This document shows, one piece after another, positions 1-9,900 of a stretch of DNA of 64,000 bases. The notes beneath the pieces were generated by a model that was not told where the DNA came from, searched no databases, and saw nothing but the letters and a program-made list of their open reading frames with translations. The translations under genes and the position numbers were made by a program. This DNA comes from Bacteroides neonati (lineage in GTDB: Bacteria > Bacteroidota > Bacteroidia > Bacteroidales > Bacteroidaceae): contig NZ_HG726020.1 of assembly GCF_000499785.1 (NCBI RefSeq), forward strand, positions 1,220,316-1,284,315. Direction: 5' to 3'. Numbering within the stretch: the first letter of the stretch is position 1; each line of letters starts with the position of its first letter.

Positions 1-975
1 CGAGGAGATAGCCAAGGTAAGCCCCTGCATAATTTCTTTCCATGGACCGATGGGTTCGCTCGTAACCACTTGAACCAGAGAGTCGCCATGCGAGTCGATT
101 TTAGGGAAGTAGCTGGAGGCAGTTAACAGCGTGCGGTCTACAAAATACCAGTCGAGCAAAAAGGCTGTTTGCAACCCATGCACGGCTTTGCCTTCGAGCA
201 GTATGTGTGTATCGCGCCATACGCCCCAAGATACGCCCCGCATATATCGCTCGGCGAGATTCATTCCTCCGACAAAGCCTACAACACCATCAATCACCAC
301 GATTTTGCGGTGGTTACGGTAATTCACCTTACTCGTGAAAAGTGGAAACAGTACCTTTAAGAAGCTACGTACTTCGATACCTTCATTGCGCATCTCCTCA
401 AAGAACAGATGGGGCACATGCCAACACCCCACGTCATCATAGATAACTCGTACCTCTACCCCTTCGCGCGCTTTTGCAATCAATACGTCGCGTACCAAAC
501 GCCCCACGGCATCATCCTCAAAAATATAAAATTCGAGATGAATGTGTTGACGGGCTTTCTGCAACTCGTGCAACAAAGCCTGAAGCATGCTATAACCACC
601 CGTAAAGGCTTCCATACGGTTACATTCGAACGGAAAAGCTTGATTGGTTTGCTGAAACAGGTGTATGAGGCGATGGTATTGATCGGGAAGAATCGAAGAG
701 TCCTGTGCCAGGTATTCGGCCATTGGCTTCTTAAGCAAGCGCCCATAGCTTTTCTTTCCGATGATACGCTCCCGCCGTTGACTTCGGCCAAAGAAGAAAT
801 AGAAGATAAGCCCTACAACAGGCAAAAACATTAGTATAAGCACCCACGCCATTGTCTTCACCGGGTTTCGATTATCGAGAACAACGATAATGATGGTACC
901 GATGATGGCTCCGAAGTAGAGGATATCGAAAGCTACCGTTGCTATCTGACTAGCCAATAAGTTCCAATCAATCAT
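1..975 (-). CDS. cls: Cardiolipin synthase, C-terminal part outside the window
   Basis: Phospholipase D superfamily enzyme that condenses phosphatidylglycerol into cardiolipin at the inner membrane. The 325 visible codons start at an ATG at 975 and show two N-terminal membrane segments (about residues 10-60) followed by the first PLD catalytic motif, HRKIVVID within NYRNHRKIVVIDGVVGFVGG. Family members are about 480 residues with two such motifs; the second motif and the stop lie beyond base 1. A strong hairpin separates it from the upstream receptor gene, so it is probably transcribed separately. The call rests on the HxKxxxxD motif and the membrane-anchored layout. Confidence 0.9.
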   Translation of the reverse strand, partial: MIDWNLLASQIATVAFDILYFGAIIGTIIIVVLDNRNPVKTMAWVLILMFLPVVGLIFYFFFGRSQRRERIIGKKSYGRLLKKPMAEYLAQDSSILPDQYHRLIHLFQQTNQAFPFECNRMEAFTGGYSMLQALLHELQKARQHIHLEFYIFEDDAVGRLVRDVLIAKAREGVEVRVIYDDVGCWHVPHLFFEEMRNEGIEVRSFLKVLFPLFTSKVNYRNHRKIVVIDGVVGFVGGMNLAERYMRGVSWGVWRDTHILLEGKAVHGLQTAFLLDWYFVDRTLLTASSYFPKIDSHGDSLVQVVTSEPIGPWKEIMQGLTLAISS

Positions 976-1024
976 AATTATAGACGCTAATATAGGTGAG
1001 CAAAGGTATAAAAAAATATGGTTA

Positions 1025-1083
1025 ATGATAAATGCTTCCTGATTAATCTATCACAAGGGTGTTAATCAGGAAGCATTTATCAT
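1025..1083 (-). terminator. Perfect 22-bp hairpin after the outer-membrane receptor gene
   Basis: Bases 1025-1046 are perfectly complementary to 1062-1083, with a 15-nt loop. It begins 17 bp after the stop of the minus-strand receptor gene and is followed on that strand by a T-rich stretch, so a rho-independent terminator is the simplest reading. The stem is A/T-rich for a terminator but unusually long. Confidence 0.75.
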
Positions 1084-1099
1084 GAACCATTTAGGGTGA

Positions 1100-4012
1100 T
1101 TAGTGAGGTCTGATGCCCCTCATACCTCCTCTATTATAGCCGCTACCGGGGCCACCAAAGCCACGCGAATCACGCGGCCCCATGCCATCGCGTGCGGCTT
1201 TGTTGCCAAATATATTCAGGCGGTAGATGAAATGAACCATGCAGTAACTGTTCACACCGTTATATTCGGAAACAGAACGCATACTAGCTGTCAGCGAACG
1301 GCTTACATTGGTTTGTTGTCTGAGGATATCATACATCTCGAAGCTCACCGTAGCTGCCCCTTTGAGAAAGTTCTGCGCCAACTGTGCATTCCAGATCAGC
1401 TCATCACGATTCATGCTGGGGTCGCTATATCCTCTACGACTATTGTTAGCCATATTGGTAGACACAGTCATGTTCCAAGGCAGAGTAATATTAGTGCTCG
1501 CACCATACGAATAGTTATAGGGCTGCTGGTTGCTTTCGGGGCGTAGTTTATTGCGTTCGAATACATAACCGATCGACCCGTTGAGTGTAAATTCAAACCA
1601 ATCATTTCGGTAGGAACCATTTAGGTTTTCGCTCAAGGTCAGTGCCGTACTGGTATTTTTATCGTTGACCTTAGTATCTCTGTTAAATAAGAAGTCGACA
1701 TCGTTCTGATAGTTAACACGAGAGAATGTGTTGATGGTGAATTTCTTGTTTTTCAACGCCGTATTATAACCAAACATACCAAAAGCACTCCAATTGCCAT
1801 CAATATTTTCGGGGCGGTTAATCGTTCCTCCCGTTTGCTCAATATATTCGGTACTATTGCTGATGGCATTTTGTGTCATCGAAAAACTAGCATGCGTCAT
1901 GATACCTTGTTGCTTTTCGGCATTGTAGGTATTATAAAACAGACGCATACTATGTGTAAATGAAGGCTTCAGCCCGGGATTTCCCATCGTAATATTCAAC
2001 GGATTGGAATTGTCTGTGATGGGCAAGAGATTCTCCATACTAGGCTGGCCGGCACGTCCGTTGTAAGTAAAACGCAGTTGGCTTACTTTGGAGAATCGAT
2101 AGCGGAAATCAATATTGGGTGTAAAGTTAATGACGTTTCTCACCGTATCTATCATATAATCGCCTTTTTTATAAGACAGCTTTGAGGATTGTGGTTGAAC
2201 GGAAACTCCCAAACTCAACTGATATTTCTCACGAATAAAACGCAGGCTGGTCGTAATATCATGATTATAATATCGATACTCGGCTTTCTTTCCTAAACTA
2301 TCTACCAAATGCTCCTCGTAGCCGGAAGGAAGCGATACACCCGGTTCCCACTCAGAGTAATGAAGCAGATCGTAGGTACGCTTATCACTGTTGCTGAGCT
2401 TATACTGAAAGTTATAACTGAACTGCAGGAAAGTGGCTTTAGCAATGGGTTCACTATAGGTTACCTGCGCACTATAATTAAAATTCTCCGTAGGCGTAGT
2501 AATATACTGGTTGCGCAAAAGGGTATCCTTACGCGATGTGTTTTGCTGTTGATAATAGCGTGTCTCAGATTGTAGGTATTGGTTGTTCTCACGATCGCCA
2601 TAGCCAAATGTTCCTCTAAAAGTAATGTTTCGCCCTTTATCGTTTAACTTGCGATTGTACTGCAAGGTAGCGTTGGCCGATAAGCTATTGCCTTTTGAAA
2701 TAGAATTGTTGTTGGCTGTATTGACCCGTATATCGCGCAAGGGATCGTCTGTAACCAAATTCGAAAAATCTAAGTAATCATTGGGGTTGGCTACCAGGCT
2801 ATAAGGGTCTTGATTAAATGTACCCGAATAACTTTCGGAAAAATTATTTGTTTTACCATACGACAGATTGGGACGAAAAAGAACATTGGTCATCGTGTCC
2901 GGCTTCCACTCCAAACGATAATCGGCGTTGAAATCGAGTGCTTTACTTATATTTCGATTATTGGAGTTCGAGTAAGAGTTGCCCGTAGTTAAAAAGCGTT
3001 CCGATGAGTTTATACTGGCAATATCGGCATCCCGATAATTATAGCGGGCACTACCCCCGGTTTCAAGTTTAGGGGTTTCGGTGGCAAAGTTTATACCCAA
3101 CGTCTTGGTGGCATTCAGTCCGTTGTTCCGCCTCCATCGAGGACCGCCGCCACCTCCCGAGAATCCTTGGTCATTTACATTGTTTCCCGATCCGATGAAC
3201 GAGAATTGGGTTTTATCGACAAAGCGGTTCAACATCAGGTTGCCCGAATAGCGTTTTTCGGTACCTGCAGCCAAATCTGCATTACCAAACCAGCCTTGGT
3301 TCATCCCTTTTTTTACCTTTAAGTCAAGAACCGTCTCTTCGTCACCATCATCAATACCGGTTATACGAGCCAGATCCGACTTTTTATCATAGGTTTTCAG
3401 CTTATCGATCATGTTGACGGGCAGGTTCTTCAATCCGGTTTTTACATCACCGCCAAAGAACTCTTTGCCATCTACCATAATTTTCTTGATTTCCTTGCCG
3501 TTGATCTTGACATTTCCACTCTCATCTACTTCTGCTCCTGGAATCTTCTTTACTAACTCTTCCAACATTGCTCCCTCGGGCGTACGGTAAGCCGACGAGT
3601 TATAAACAAGTGTATCCTCTACTATCGATACCTGCGGTGCTTCGGCTGTAATAACTGCTTCGCTCAGCATCACGGCATCGGTCTTCAACGCTATGGTACC
3701 TACGTTTTTGACCGGTACATTGTTAGCAAGCTGAAGAGGAAGCATTTTGGTGTAAAAGCCAATAAATGAAATTTTAAGGAGGTATTTTCCTGCTTTAACT
3801 TTGGGAAGTACAAATCCCCCTTGCTTATTCGTCACTACTCCAACGACCTGAGTGCTGTCGGGCAATGAAAGCAACTGAACAGCAGCCATCTCGACCGGTT
3901 CTTTCGTATCTTCTTCAATCACTTTACCCGATACGGTAATAACTTTGTTTTGCGCAAGAGCGGAGATTGAGCATAATAGCATCAACATCACCCAGATAGT
4001 AGATTTCTTCAT
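1100..4012 (-). CDS. Outer-membrane beta-barrel protein with carboxypeptidase-like regulatory domain (TonB-receptor-like)
   Basis: About 970 residues. A signal peptide ends at SISALAQ. It is followed by a carboxypeptidase regulatory-like domain (about residues 25-110, VSGKVIEEDTKEPV), a plug-like segment (about 120-220, with the NGKEIKKIMVDGKEFFGGD signature) and a long C-terminal barrel ending in a Gly/Arg-rich tail. This matches the OMP_b-brl_3 group of outer-membrane proteins common in Bacteroidetes, related to TonB-dependent receptors; the substrate is unknown. I prefer the start at MKKSTIW (4012); an in-frame ATG lies four codons upstream (4024). No SusD-like partner is adjacent, so nothing points to a polysaccharide locus. 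It stands alone, followed by the hairpin at 1025-1083. Confidence 0.85.
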   Translation of the reverse strand: MKKSTIWVMLMLLCSISALAQNKVITVSGKVIEEDTKEPVEMAAVQLLSLPDSTQVVGVVTNKQGGFVLPKVKAGKYLLKISFIGFYTKMLPLQLANNVPVKNVGTIALKTDAVMLSEAVITAEAPQVSIVEDTLVYNSSAYRTPEGAMLEELVKKIPGAEVDESGNVKINGKEIKKIMVDGKEFFGGDVKTGLKNLPVNMIDKLKTYDKKSDLARITGIDDGDEETVLDLKVKKGMNQGWFGNADLAAGTEKRYSGNLMLNRFVDKTQFSFIGSGNNVNDQGFSGGGGGPRWRRNNGLNATKTLGINFATETPKLETGGSARYNYRDADIASINSSERFLTTGNSYSNSNNRNISKALDFNADYRLEWKPDTMTNVLFRPNLSYGKTNNFSESYSGTFNQDPYSLVANPNDYLDFSNLVTDDPLRDIRVNTANNNSISKGNSLSANATLQYNRKLNDKGRNITFRGTFGYGDRENNQYLQSETRYYQQQNTSRKDTLLRNQYITTPTENFNYSAQVTYSEPIAKATFLQFSYNFQYKLSNSDKRTYDLLHYSEWEPGVSLPSGYEEHLVDSLGKKAEYRYYNHDITTSLRFIREKYQLSLGVSVQPQSSKLSYKKGDYMIDTVRNVINFTPNIDFRYRFSKVSQLRFTYNGRAGQPSMENLLPITDNSNPLNITMGNPGLKPSFTHSMRLFYNTYNAEKQQGIMTHASFSMTQNAISNSTEYIEQTGGTINRPENIDGNWSAFGMFGYNTALKNKKFTINTFSRVNYQNDVDFLFNRDTKVNDKNTSTALTLSENLNGSYRNDWFEFTLNGSIGYVFERNKLRPESNQQPYNYSYGASTNITLPWNMTVSTNMANNSRRGYSDPSMNRDELIWNAQLAQNFLKGAATVSFEMYDILRQQTNVSRSLTASMRSVSEYNGVNSYCMVHFIYRLNIFGNKAARDGMGPRDSRGFGGPGSGYNRGGMRGIRPH

Positions 4013-4086
4013 TAACCAATACATTTGTTCTAATAACTAATGGTATTAGGACAATAATTCAGATTAAAGGTTTAATCTGCTATCAA

Positions 4087-4491
4087 TTATTTTTTAAATA
4101 AATGGTCGACCATCGACTTCTTCATTCCAAACTCCAAACAGAGAACATTGACAATGAGAAACGTAAGAAAGGAAGAGGTGTCTACAGTTAGTAAATCACC
4201 TTTGGCCACACGGTAAAGCATTCCACCAAAAAGAAACAGCACGGTGAGAAAGATAGCCTGCCGGGTGGCATTGTTGCGTATCTGCTCTGTTTCGCGATTT
4301 TCGTTCTTTACCAGTGCAAACAAAATCATCAATGCACCAACCATCATCAACAGCTTGGTACATTCTTTATAAAAAAGTAAGTTCGCATCGGTCACCATAC
4401 CCTGCATGACTAGAAAAAAGGGTATGAACAGAGAGAAAAGTAAAATAACATATCCTAGCGGACGACAATAAATGGGTAATAAAGCTTTCAT
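4087..4491 (-). CDS. Small integral membrane protein, function unknown
   Basis: 134 residues with four likely transmembrane helices (about residues 10-32, 43-62, 78-96 and 104-122) separated by short charged loops, for example KNENRETEQIRNN. I do not recognise a family. It lies 74 bp upstream of the receptor gene on the same strand and downstream of another small membrane protein gene; co-transcription with the latter is plausible. The start is the only ATG that gives a hydrophobic first segment. Confidence 0.6.
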   Translation of the reverse strand: MKALLPIYCRPLGYVILLFSLFIPFFLVMQGMVTDANLLFYKECTKLLMMVGALMILFALVKNENRETEQIRNNATRQAIFLTVLFLFGGMLYRVAKGDLLTVDTSSFLTFLIVNVLCLEFGMKKSMVDHLFKK

Positions 4492-4595
4492 CGGTTTCTG
4501 ATTTTAATGAGACAAAAGTAAGGAAAATATATATATAAAATATCTTTCTCATTAAAATAACGTTTGTTGATGATGAGAATCGCTCGCTGTATGCG

Positions 4596-4883
4596 TCAGT
4601 TTTTCTTTCTGTCAATCAACGGCACATCGCTTTCTCTCGTAATGATTAACTGGTAAAGACTATCATTCGATTGAAGCCCGAGTTGCTCTATTAGCTCCAT
4701 TCTTGCTTTGTAATCTCCCTCTTCGGCTCCTATTCGATAAGCAAAGGAAACAAAACAGAAAAGGAATAAGCTAACAAGCAAAGTAAAGAGCGAAAGAAGT
4801 AAAATCAACTTCGCCCTGCGATTCAAGTTACAGAGTTCTTCATCCGCCCAGCTATGCGAACGGTTAACAGATTGTTGCATCAT
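4596..4883 (-). CDS. Small single-pass membrane protein, function unknown
   Basis: 95 residues. A polar N-terminus of about 25 residues is followed by one strong transmembrane helix (about 26-50, rich in Leu, Phe and Ser) and a short charged C-terminal domain. The orientation and size would suit a small anchor or accessory protein, but no motif gives a function. It is the first gene of a possible two-gene unit with the membrane protein at 4087-4491 (gap about 100 bp). Confidence 0.5.
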   Translation of the reverse strand: MMQQSVNRSHSWADEELCNLNRRAKLILLLSLFTLLVSLFLFCFVSFAYRIGAEEGDYKARMELIEQLGLQSNDSLYQLIITRESDVPLIDRKKN

Positions 4884-5254
4884 AGAGTATATTTTAAGGC
4901 ATGAATAAAATTCTTTTGGCTATGGGAGTACTTAGCCTGTTTAAAAATAGCTAAAATCTTTTTCTATTGAAATTTCCGTATCAACCCGATAGTCATTTTC
5001 TTTGAAGTGACCAAACTAAAACGAAATGTATCAGTCTGATTTAATAAAAACAGATTCGCAATATATAACAAAAGGGTTAAACACGCAAGTTAAGAAAACG
5101 TAAAAGACAAATCACAGAGCTACGGAGAACGATAAATGCAAGGTATGCCTTATTACCAAAGGCACACCTTCCATTTCCAAAAAAATTACAAAACATATAA
5201 ACCTACTATTCTGGGATCAATGTTAAAACGAATCGTTCAGCATAGTTCTAAAAA
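4884..5254. other. Intergenic region, 371 bp, A/T-rich
   Basis: No convincing gene. It lies between the OmpA-family gene (ending at 5255) and the start of the small membrane gene (4883), both on the minus strand, so it should hold the promoter of the latter. A weak minus-strand -7 candidate is the TTAGTTTG reading near 5015, one mismatch from TAnnTTTG. The only clear structure is the hairpin at 5140-5170. Confidence 0.5.
5140..5170 (-). terminator. Hairpin downstream of the OmpA-family gene
   Basis: A 12-bp stem (5140-5151 with 5159-5170) has a 7-nt loop and one position that becomes a G-U wobble only in the minus-strand transcript. It sits 85 bp beyond the OmpA stop. The wobble favouring the minus strand supports a terminator for the S-layer/OmpA unit, although no long T tract follows. 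Confidence 0.5.
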
Positions 5255-6349
5255 TCATTCAGCAATACAAATGCAGGCCCGATCCTCCTCCGGAGAGGCG
5301 AAAGGCTGTACGGTATCTCCTTTGGCACCAATAGTGATTCGATCGGTAGAAATACCTTTCGAAACCAATGCTTCGGCAACATTATTGGCACGAGCTTGCG
5401 AAAGCTTCATGTTAATTTTTGCAGTGCCGGTACCTTTATCAGCATATCCGGTTATATCTACCTTCGCATTTGGATATTGCTTTAGGTAATCGACCAAGCT
5501 GTTAATCTTGGCTAACTGATCGTCTTGGATACGTGCCGAATTCAGTGCAAAGAAAACATTTTGCTTCATGGGCTCTACCACAGCTACTACCTCTTTGGGT
5601 GTTGGCTGTTCCACTACCGATTGAGGCTGTACGGGCTGAGGAGCCACCGGTTCTGCTTCATAATAGACAGGAGCTGTTTGGGTATAGCTTTTGCCTAGCT
5701 TAATACTCAATCCGACTAAAGCATTGAACTGCCAGTCGCAGTTTCCGGCTTTCTTTGAATTGAATTTATCGGATAATGCATTGGCGTTTCCTTCGATGTT
5801 GATAGCCAAGCGGTCGTTTAATCGCAGATCGCATCCCAATCCGAAGCGTCCGGCAATAGAGTTTTTACTGTCTTTCCACAGATACTCCATTTGGTACATA
5901 TTGGTATCCAGCGAATTGGCTTTATCGTTACTGAATGCATGATTGAACCCTACACCACCGAAAAGATAAGCATTGAATATTCTGTTAGGATTGAACTTGC
6001 AGAACAATGTACTTAGATCGACCATTAAATCGGCATTCCCTTGCAGGTAGTTGAAAGCATAGGTCTGTTGAGGTGTCACCCATCCCCCTTTGGCTTGCCA
6101 ACCACTTGCTCCGATGCGTACACCAAAGATGGGTGCAAACTTATACCCTACATTGATTGCTGCTGCCGGAGATATAAGGTCGGAGAAATCAGCTTCGCCA
6201 AGGGTGTGAGCCGCACCGGCTTGTACCTGCATAAACCAATGAGGTTTGAAAATCACTTTACTTTCAATCTTTACTCGTTGTTCTTGAGCAAACGATGCTA
6301 CGCTTCCTGCGATAAGCAGCGCTAACAATAGTTGTTTTTTCATATTCAT
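5255..6349 (-). CDS. OmpA-family outer-membrane protein
   Basis: 364 residues: a signal peptide ending near ASFAQ, an eight-stranded-type beta-barrel (about 30-220), a proline-rich linker (PVAPQPVQPQSVVEQPTP, about 230-250) and a C-terminal OmpA/MotB peptidoglycan-binding domain (about 265-364) with NVFFALNSARI and DITGYADKGTG. It anchors the outer membrane to the cell wall. It follows a small lipoprotein by 24 bp and both lie downstream of the S-layer-like gene. In B. thetaiotaomicron the S-layer gene BT1927 is likewise followed by an OmpA-family gene (BT1926), so an envelope partner for the surface layer is a reasonable inference. An alternative start is MKKQLLL at 6343. Confidence 0.9.
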   Translation of the reverse strand: MNMKKQLLLALLIAGSVASFAQEQRVKIESKVIFKPHWFMQVQAGAAHTLGEADFSDLISPAAAINVGYKFAPIFGVRIGASGWQAKGGWVTPQQTYAFNYLQGNADLMVDLSTLFCKFNPNRIFNAYLFGGVGFNHAFSNDKANSLDTNMYQMEYLWKDSKNSIAGRFGLGCDLRLNDRLAINIEGNANALSDKFNSKKAGNCDWQFNALVGLSIKLGKSYTQTAPVYYEAEPVAPQPVQPQSVVEQPTPKEVVAVVEPMKQNVFFALNSARIQDDQLAKINSLVDYLKQYPNAKVDITGYADKGTGTAKINMKLSQARANNVAEALVSKGISTDRITIGAKGDTVQPFASPEEDRACICIAE

Positions 6350-6373
6350 AAAATTAAGAAATTCAAGTTTCCT

Positions 6374-6844
6374 TTATCTATTTAGTACGCCCAGGTACCA
6401 GGTACCATTTATCTTTTGTGGATTTAAGCGAAAGCTCATGGTATTGGGAAAATCTTCCTGTCCCGCTTGCTTTTTGAAGAACTCAACACTGTATGCCACC
6501 TCCGTATTGCGTTCGTCATTGAGCGTAATTCCTTCTATTTTATAGGAGAGCACAGGAAAGGTGTGGTACTGTTGCTTTAAATCTTCTTGTTCTTGTTCCG
6601 AGAGCGCTTTCACACTATCATTTTGCATATGATTCAACATCTGCAAAGCCAGATCGAACTCCTTCTTCTGTAAATGATCCAGGTACTCGGTAGTGAGCCT
6701 TACCACTTCCGCCGTATCTTCTTCACTAAAGATTGGAGTTATTTCTACTTGTTGTGCTTCTTGCTTTTTCCCGGCGTTGTTGCACGAGGTAATGGCTACA
6801 CACAGCAGAAACAGAAACCCTACATATTTCATTTTTTGTTTCAT
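6374..6844 (-). CDS. Small lipoprotein, function unknown
   Basis: 156 residues with a lipoprotein signal peptide and lipobox AITSC (lipidated Cys21). The residues after the cysteine (NNAGKKQEA) are not acidic, so there is no surface-export signal and it probably faces the periplasm. The mature part has a helix-rich half (about 40-95) and a likely beta-sheet half, resembling the small cystatin/NTF2-like lipoproteins common in Bacteroides. It lies 24 bp upstream of the OmpA gene and is probably co-transcribed with it. It could chaperone or tether the neighbouring envelope proteins; this is inference from context only. Confidence 0.7.
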   Translation of the reverse strand: MKQKMKYVGFLFLLCVAITSCNNAGKKQEAQQVEITPIFSEEDTAEVVRLTTEYLDHLQKKEFDLALQMLNHMQNDSVKALSEQEQEDLKQQYHTFPVLSYKIEGITLNDERNTEVAYSVEFFKKQAGQEDFPNTMSFRLNPQKINGTWYLGVLNR

Positions 6845-6864
6845 CTTATCGGTAAGTTAGTTAC

Positions 6865-6902
6865 AAGAAAGGTGTTCTCATCTTTTGTGGAGAACACCTT
6901 TC
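6865..6902 (-). terminator. Perfect 14-bp hairpin between S-layer-like gene and lipoprotein gene
   Basis: 6865-6878 pairs perfectly with 6889-6902 around a 10-nt loop. It lies between two genes of the same strand, 20 bp before the lipoprotein start, with no T tract on the minus strand. It could be a leaky terminator or an RNA processing/stability element that lowers expression of the distal genes relative to the abundant S-layer-like protein. Confidence 0.6.
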
Positions 6903-6938
6903 TATTATATACCTAAGTTTTAATTAAACAAAGATTAA

Positions 6939-9900
6939 TTATCTTCTGTTAGTAGTTCCTGGATTTACAGTCAATATTACATATTGGTTGTCTGCATCGA
7001 TCAACTTAGGAGCCCATTTCGTAGTTGCATATACAGGAACGGCGATCTTAATAGGTTGTTGCAGCGCAGCACCACTATTGTTCTCGAACTTCAATGTGGT
7101 AGCGTTAACCATATCGGGAGAAGCAGTCAATATATAATCACCGCTAAACTCACTCCAGTTGCTAGCCAACGGATCGTTAGTAATGATGATGTTATTGCCA
7201 TCCTTCTTCAAGTTAGTTTTAGCCTCATCCAAATTCCAAGTAACATTCTTAACGTCATACCATTGACCTAATGTTGCATTAGCTACGGCACCATTTTCCC
7301 AAACTGTACGTTTCAAACCGAATGTTTCTTTGATTGTAGCAATGTTGCTGATGCTGATTATAGATCCGTCAGTGATCAAGTCTTTGAACGAATCAGTTAC
7401 ATCTGCCAAAGCAATTTCCAACGGATTGATGAATTTAACCATGAAGTGGTCAAGTTCTGCAGTCAATGAACCATCAGCACCGTTGCAATAAGTTGCAACC
7501 AATTTCACAGGAACAGACTTGCCAAGCAATTCTTTAGCGGCAGAAGTCGGAGTACCGTGAGTGCTCAATGTTGGAAGAGGATTCTCTTGCAGACGGATAA
7601 ATCCGGTTCCCAGTTCAATGTAAGCAGCTGGCACACCATTTTTAGACAGATGACATCCATTAAAATCTACTGACCAACCTGTACCCAATACGCTTAAGCG
7701 ATTAGTATCAAATACAAACTTCGCATTTTGAGCATTTGAAACCAAATCTTTCGGCTCGTCGATTGTTACGTTGTTGATGTTGTAAGCTTTCAACATACTT
7801 GCAATAATCTGACAATCGAAGAACTGAGCAATACCATAAGTAAGGTCTGAAGTCAAAGCAGGATTTACCAAGAAAGTCTTATCCTTATTGGTATTAGACA
7901 ATACATCGCCTTCTTTCCAGTAAGATTGTTGATAACCGGCGATAAATGCCATTTGAGCAATAGTCAGCTCTAATTTCAACTCGAATGTACAAGTCAACTC
8001 ACTGCTAACTTTGTTGATATAACGTCCGTAAACAGTTCTGATAGCTTTTCCGGCAGCATATTCGTCAGGAGTAATCACACAGTCTGCAATCGGCAATGTC
8101 CAATTCAAGTTATAAGTCATAGTTGAACCGGGAGCTGTAATTTCAGCAATTGAACCAAGATTAGTCGAAGCAGGAGTACCTGCAACAGCATCAGCAGCCG
8201 TAGCATATACCACATCGTCTAACTCATAAAGCTGGTGGAATACATCTTTTGCAATGTTCAATTTAGTATATACACTATTCATACCTACTTCACCAACGGT
8301 GTTTACGTATGCAGTATTACACTTAGTAGCATCGAATACACCTGTAAAGTTTCCTAAGTTACCTAAGTCAGTATTCTCTTTTTTAGCTGTCCATTGAATC
8401 TTGAAGTAGCGAACGTCTACCACTTGGTTATTGCCTTTGTCTCTCAACACAACCTGTACCAATGGCTCACGACCTATAGCATCGCGGTTGTTTACAGCAC
8501 CATTACGAGCTTGTGATGTCATAACACCCTTGTCGTCAATGCGTGCAAACAATTTTTGATCTTGCTTTTCTTCGCCGTTAGCTTTCAAGTTATAGCTTAC
8601 CAAAGCAAATTCAAATGCTAAATTGTAGTCACTAATAGAATAACGGTGATTAGCTTTATCACATACATCTACCAAAGTATTCAAGTCAAGGCTTTCAGTA
8701 TATGGAATGCTCTTGATGATATATTGTCCGGCTGTAGTACAAACGTCATTATTATCATGAATGGTAGTATATGCATAGAAATGAGCATCATCGGCAATTG
8801 ATCTCGTTGGTACTGACGGATCAGTTGCAACAGTCTTATTATGAATATAAGGAGTTGCAGCAGTTTCGGCCAAACGAGCCCAATCTGAAGTGACAACCGG
8901 TTTCATACCGTTCTTAATTTCATCAGCTGTCAATTCAATTTCAGCCTTTAAAGCAACCAAAATAAACTTTTCTACTGTATTACCTGCTGGATTTGTTGTT
9001 GTTGTTCCGGCAAATGAATCAGTAGTATTCTTCTTCAAGTTTACCACCATCTTACCATTCACGATTTCCTCATTAAGCGCAACGCTGATCAGGTCTTCGC
9101 CAGCAGCTCTGGTTGTATTAGTAGCATCTTGAGCCAAGATAGACAATGTCTTGATGTCTGCTTTCTTCACGCTGCTTGGGCTGGCGTAGTAAGTAGCAGT
9201 TGTTTTTCCATCGTTAATAGACGTTGTTGTTGATCCATCCGACTCATCAGCTAACAGGTTGGTCCAAGCTGTATACTGCAATGTAGTGAAGTTAATAACT
9301 TCGATACCGTTGATGAATTCTGTCGGAGCAAAAGTCAAATCGGTTAAACGGTGAGACAACAGTGAAATCAATGTATTCAAGCTATTTCCAATAGTTGTTA
9401 CATTTTCTTCAATAGTATCTATTCTATTAGAAAGCGCTAACAAATCGGCTTTCAACGTAGTGATATCTGTTGCATTCTGAGATACTTGATCAGACAGTGC
9501 TTGCAGATCTGCAACAAGCGTAGTTACCTGTGCTTGCAATGCAGGGAAAGCAGTTGTCAGATTTAGTGCATCAATGCTTGCCTTAAATGCCTCTAATGCG
9601 GCAATTTGCTGTTTAATAGCGATATCAGCAGCTTCTAAACTATCCAAACGACCATCGATAACAGCTAAGTGAGCATCGATTACTTTCATTTTGGCATCAT
9701 AAACAGACTGATCTACTTTTGTATCAACGATAGCTTTCAAGTCATTTACTAGCTTTGTTGCTTCTGCAATAGCATCTACCTTTGCTTGAGCAGCAGCAGC
9801 TTTAGCAGCAGCGGCAGCTTGATCGGCAGCAGCAGCTGCTTTGGCAGCAGCATCACCGGTAGCTTGGGCTTTATCTGCAGCAGCTTGAGCAGCGGCAGCG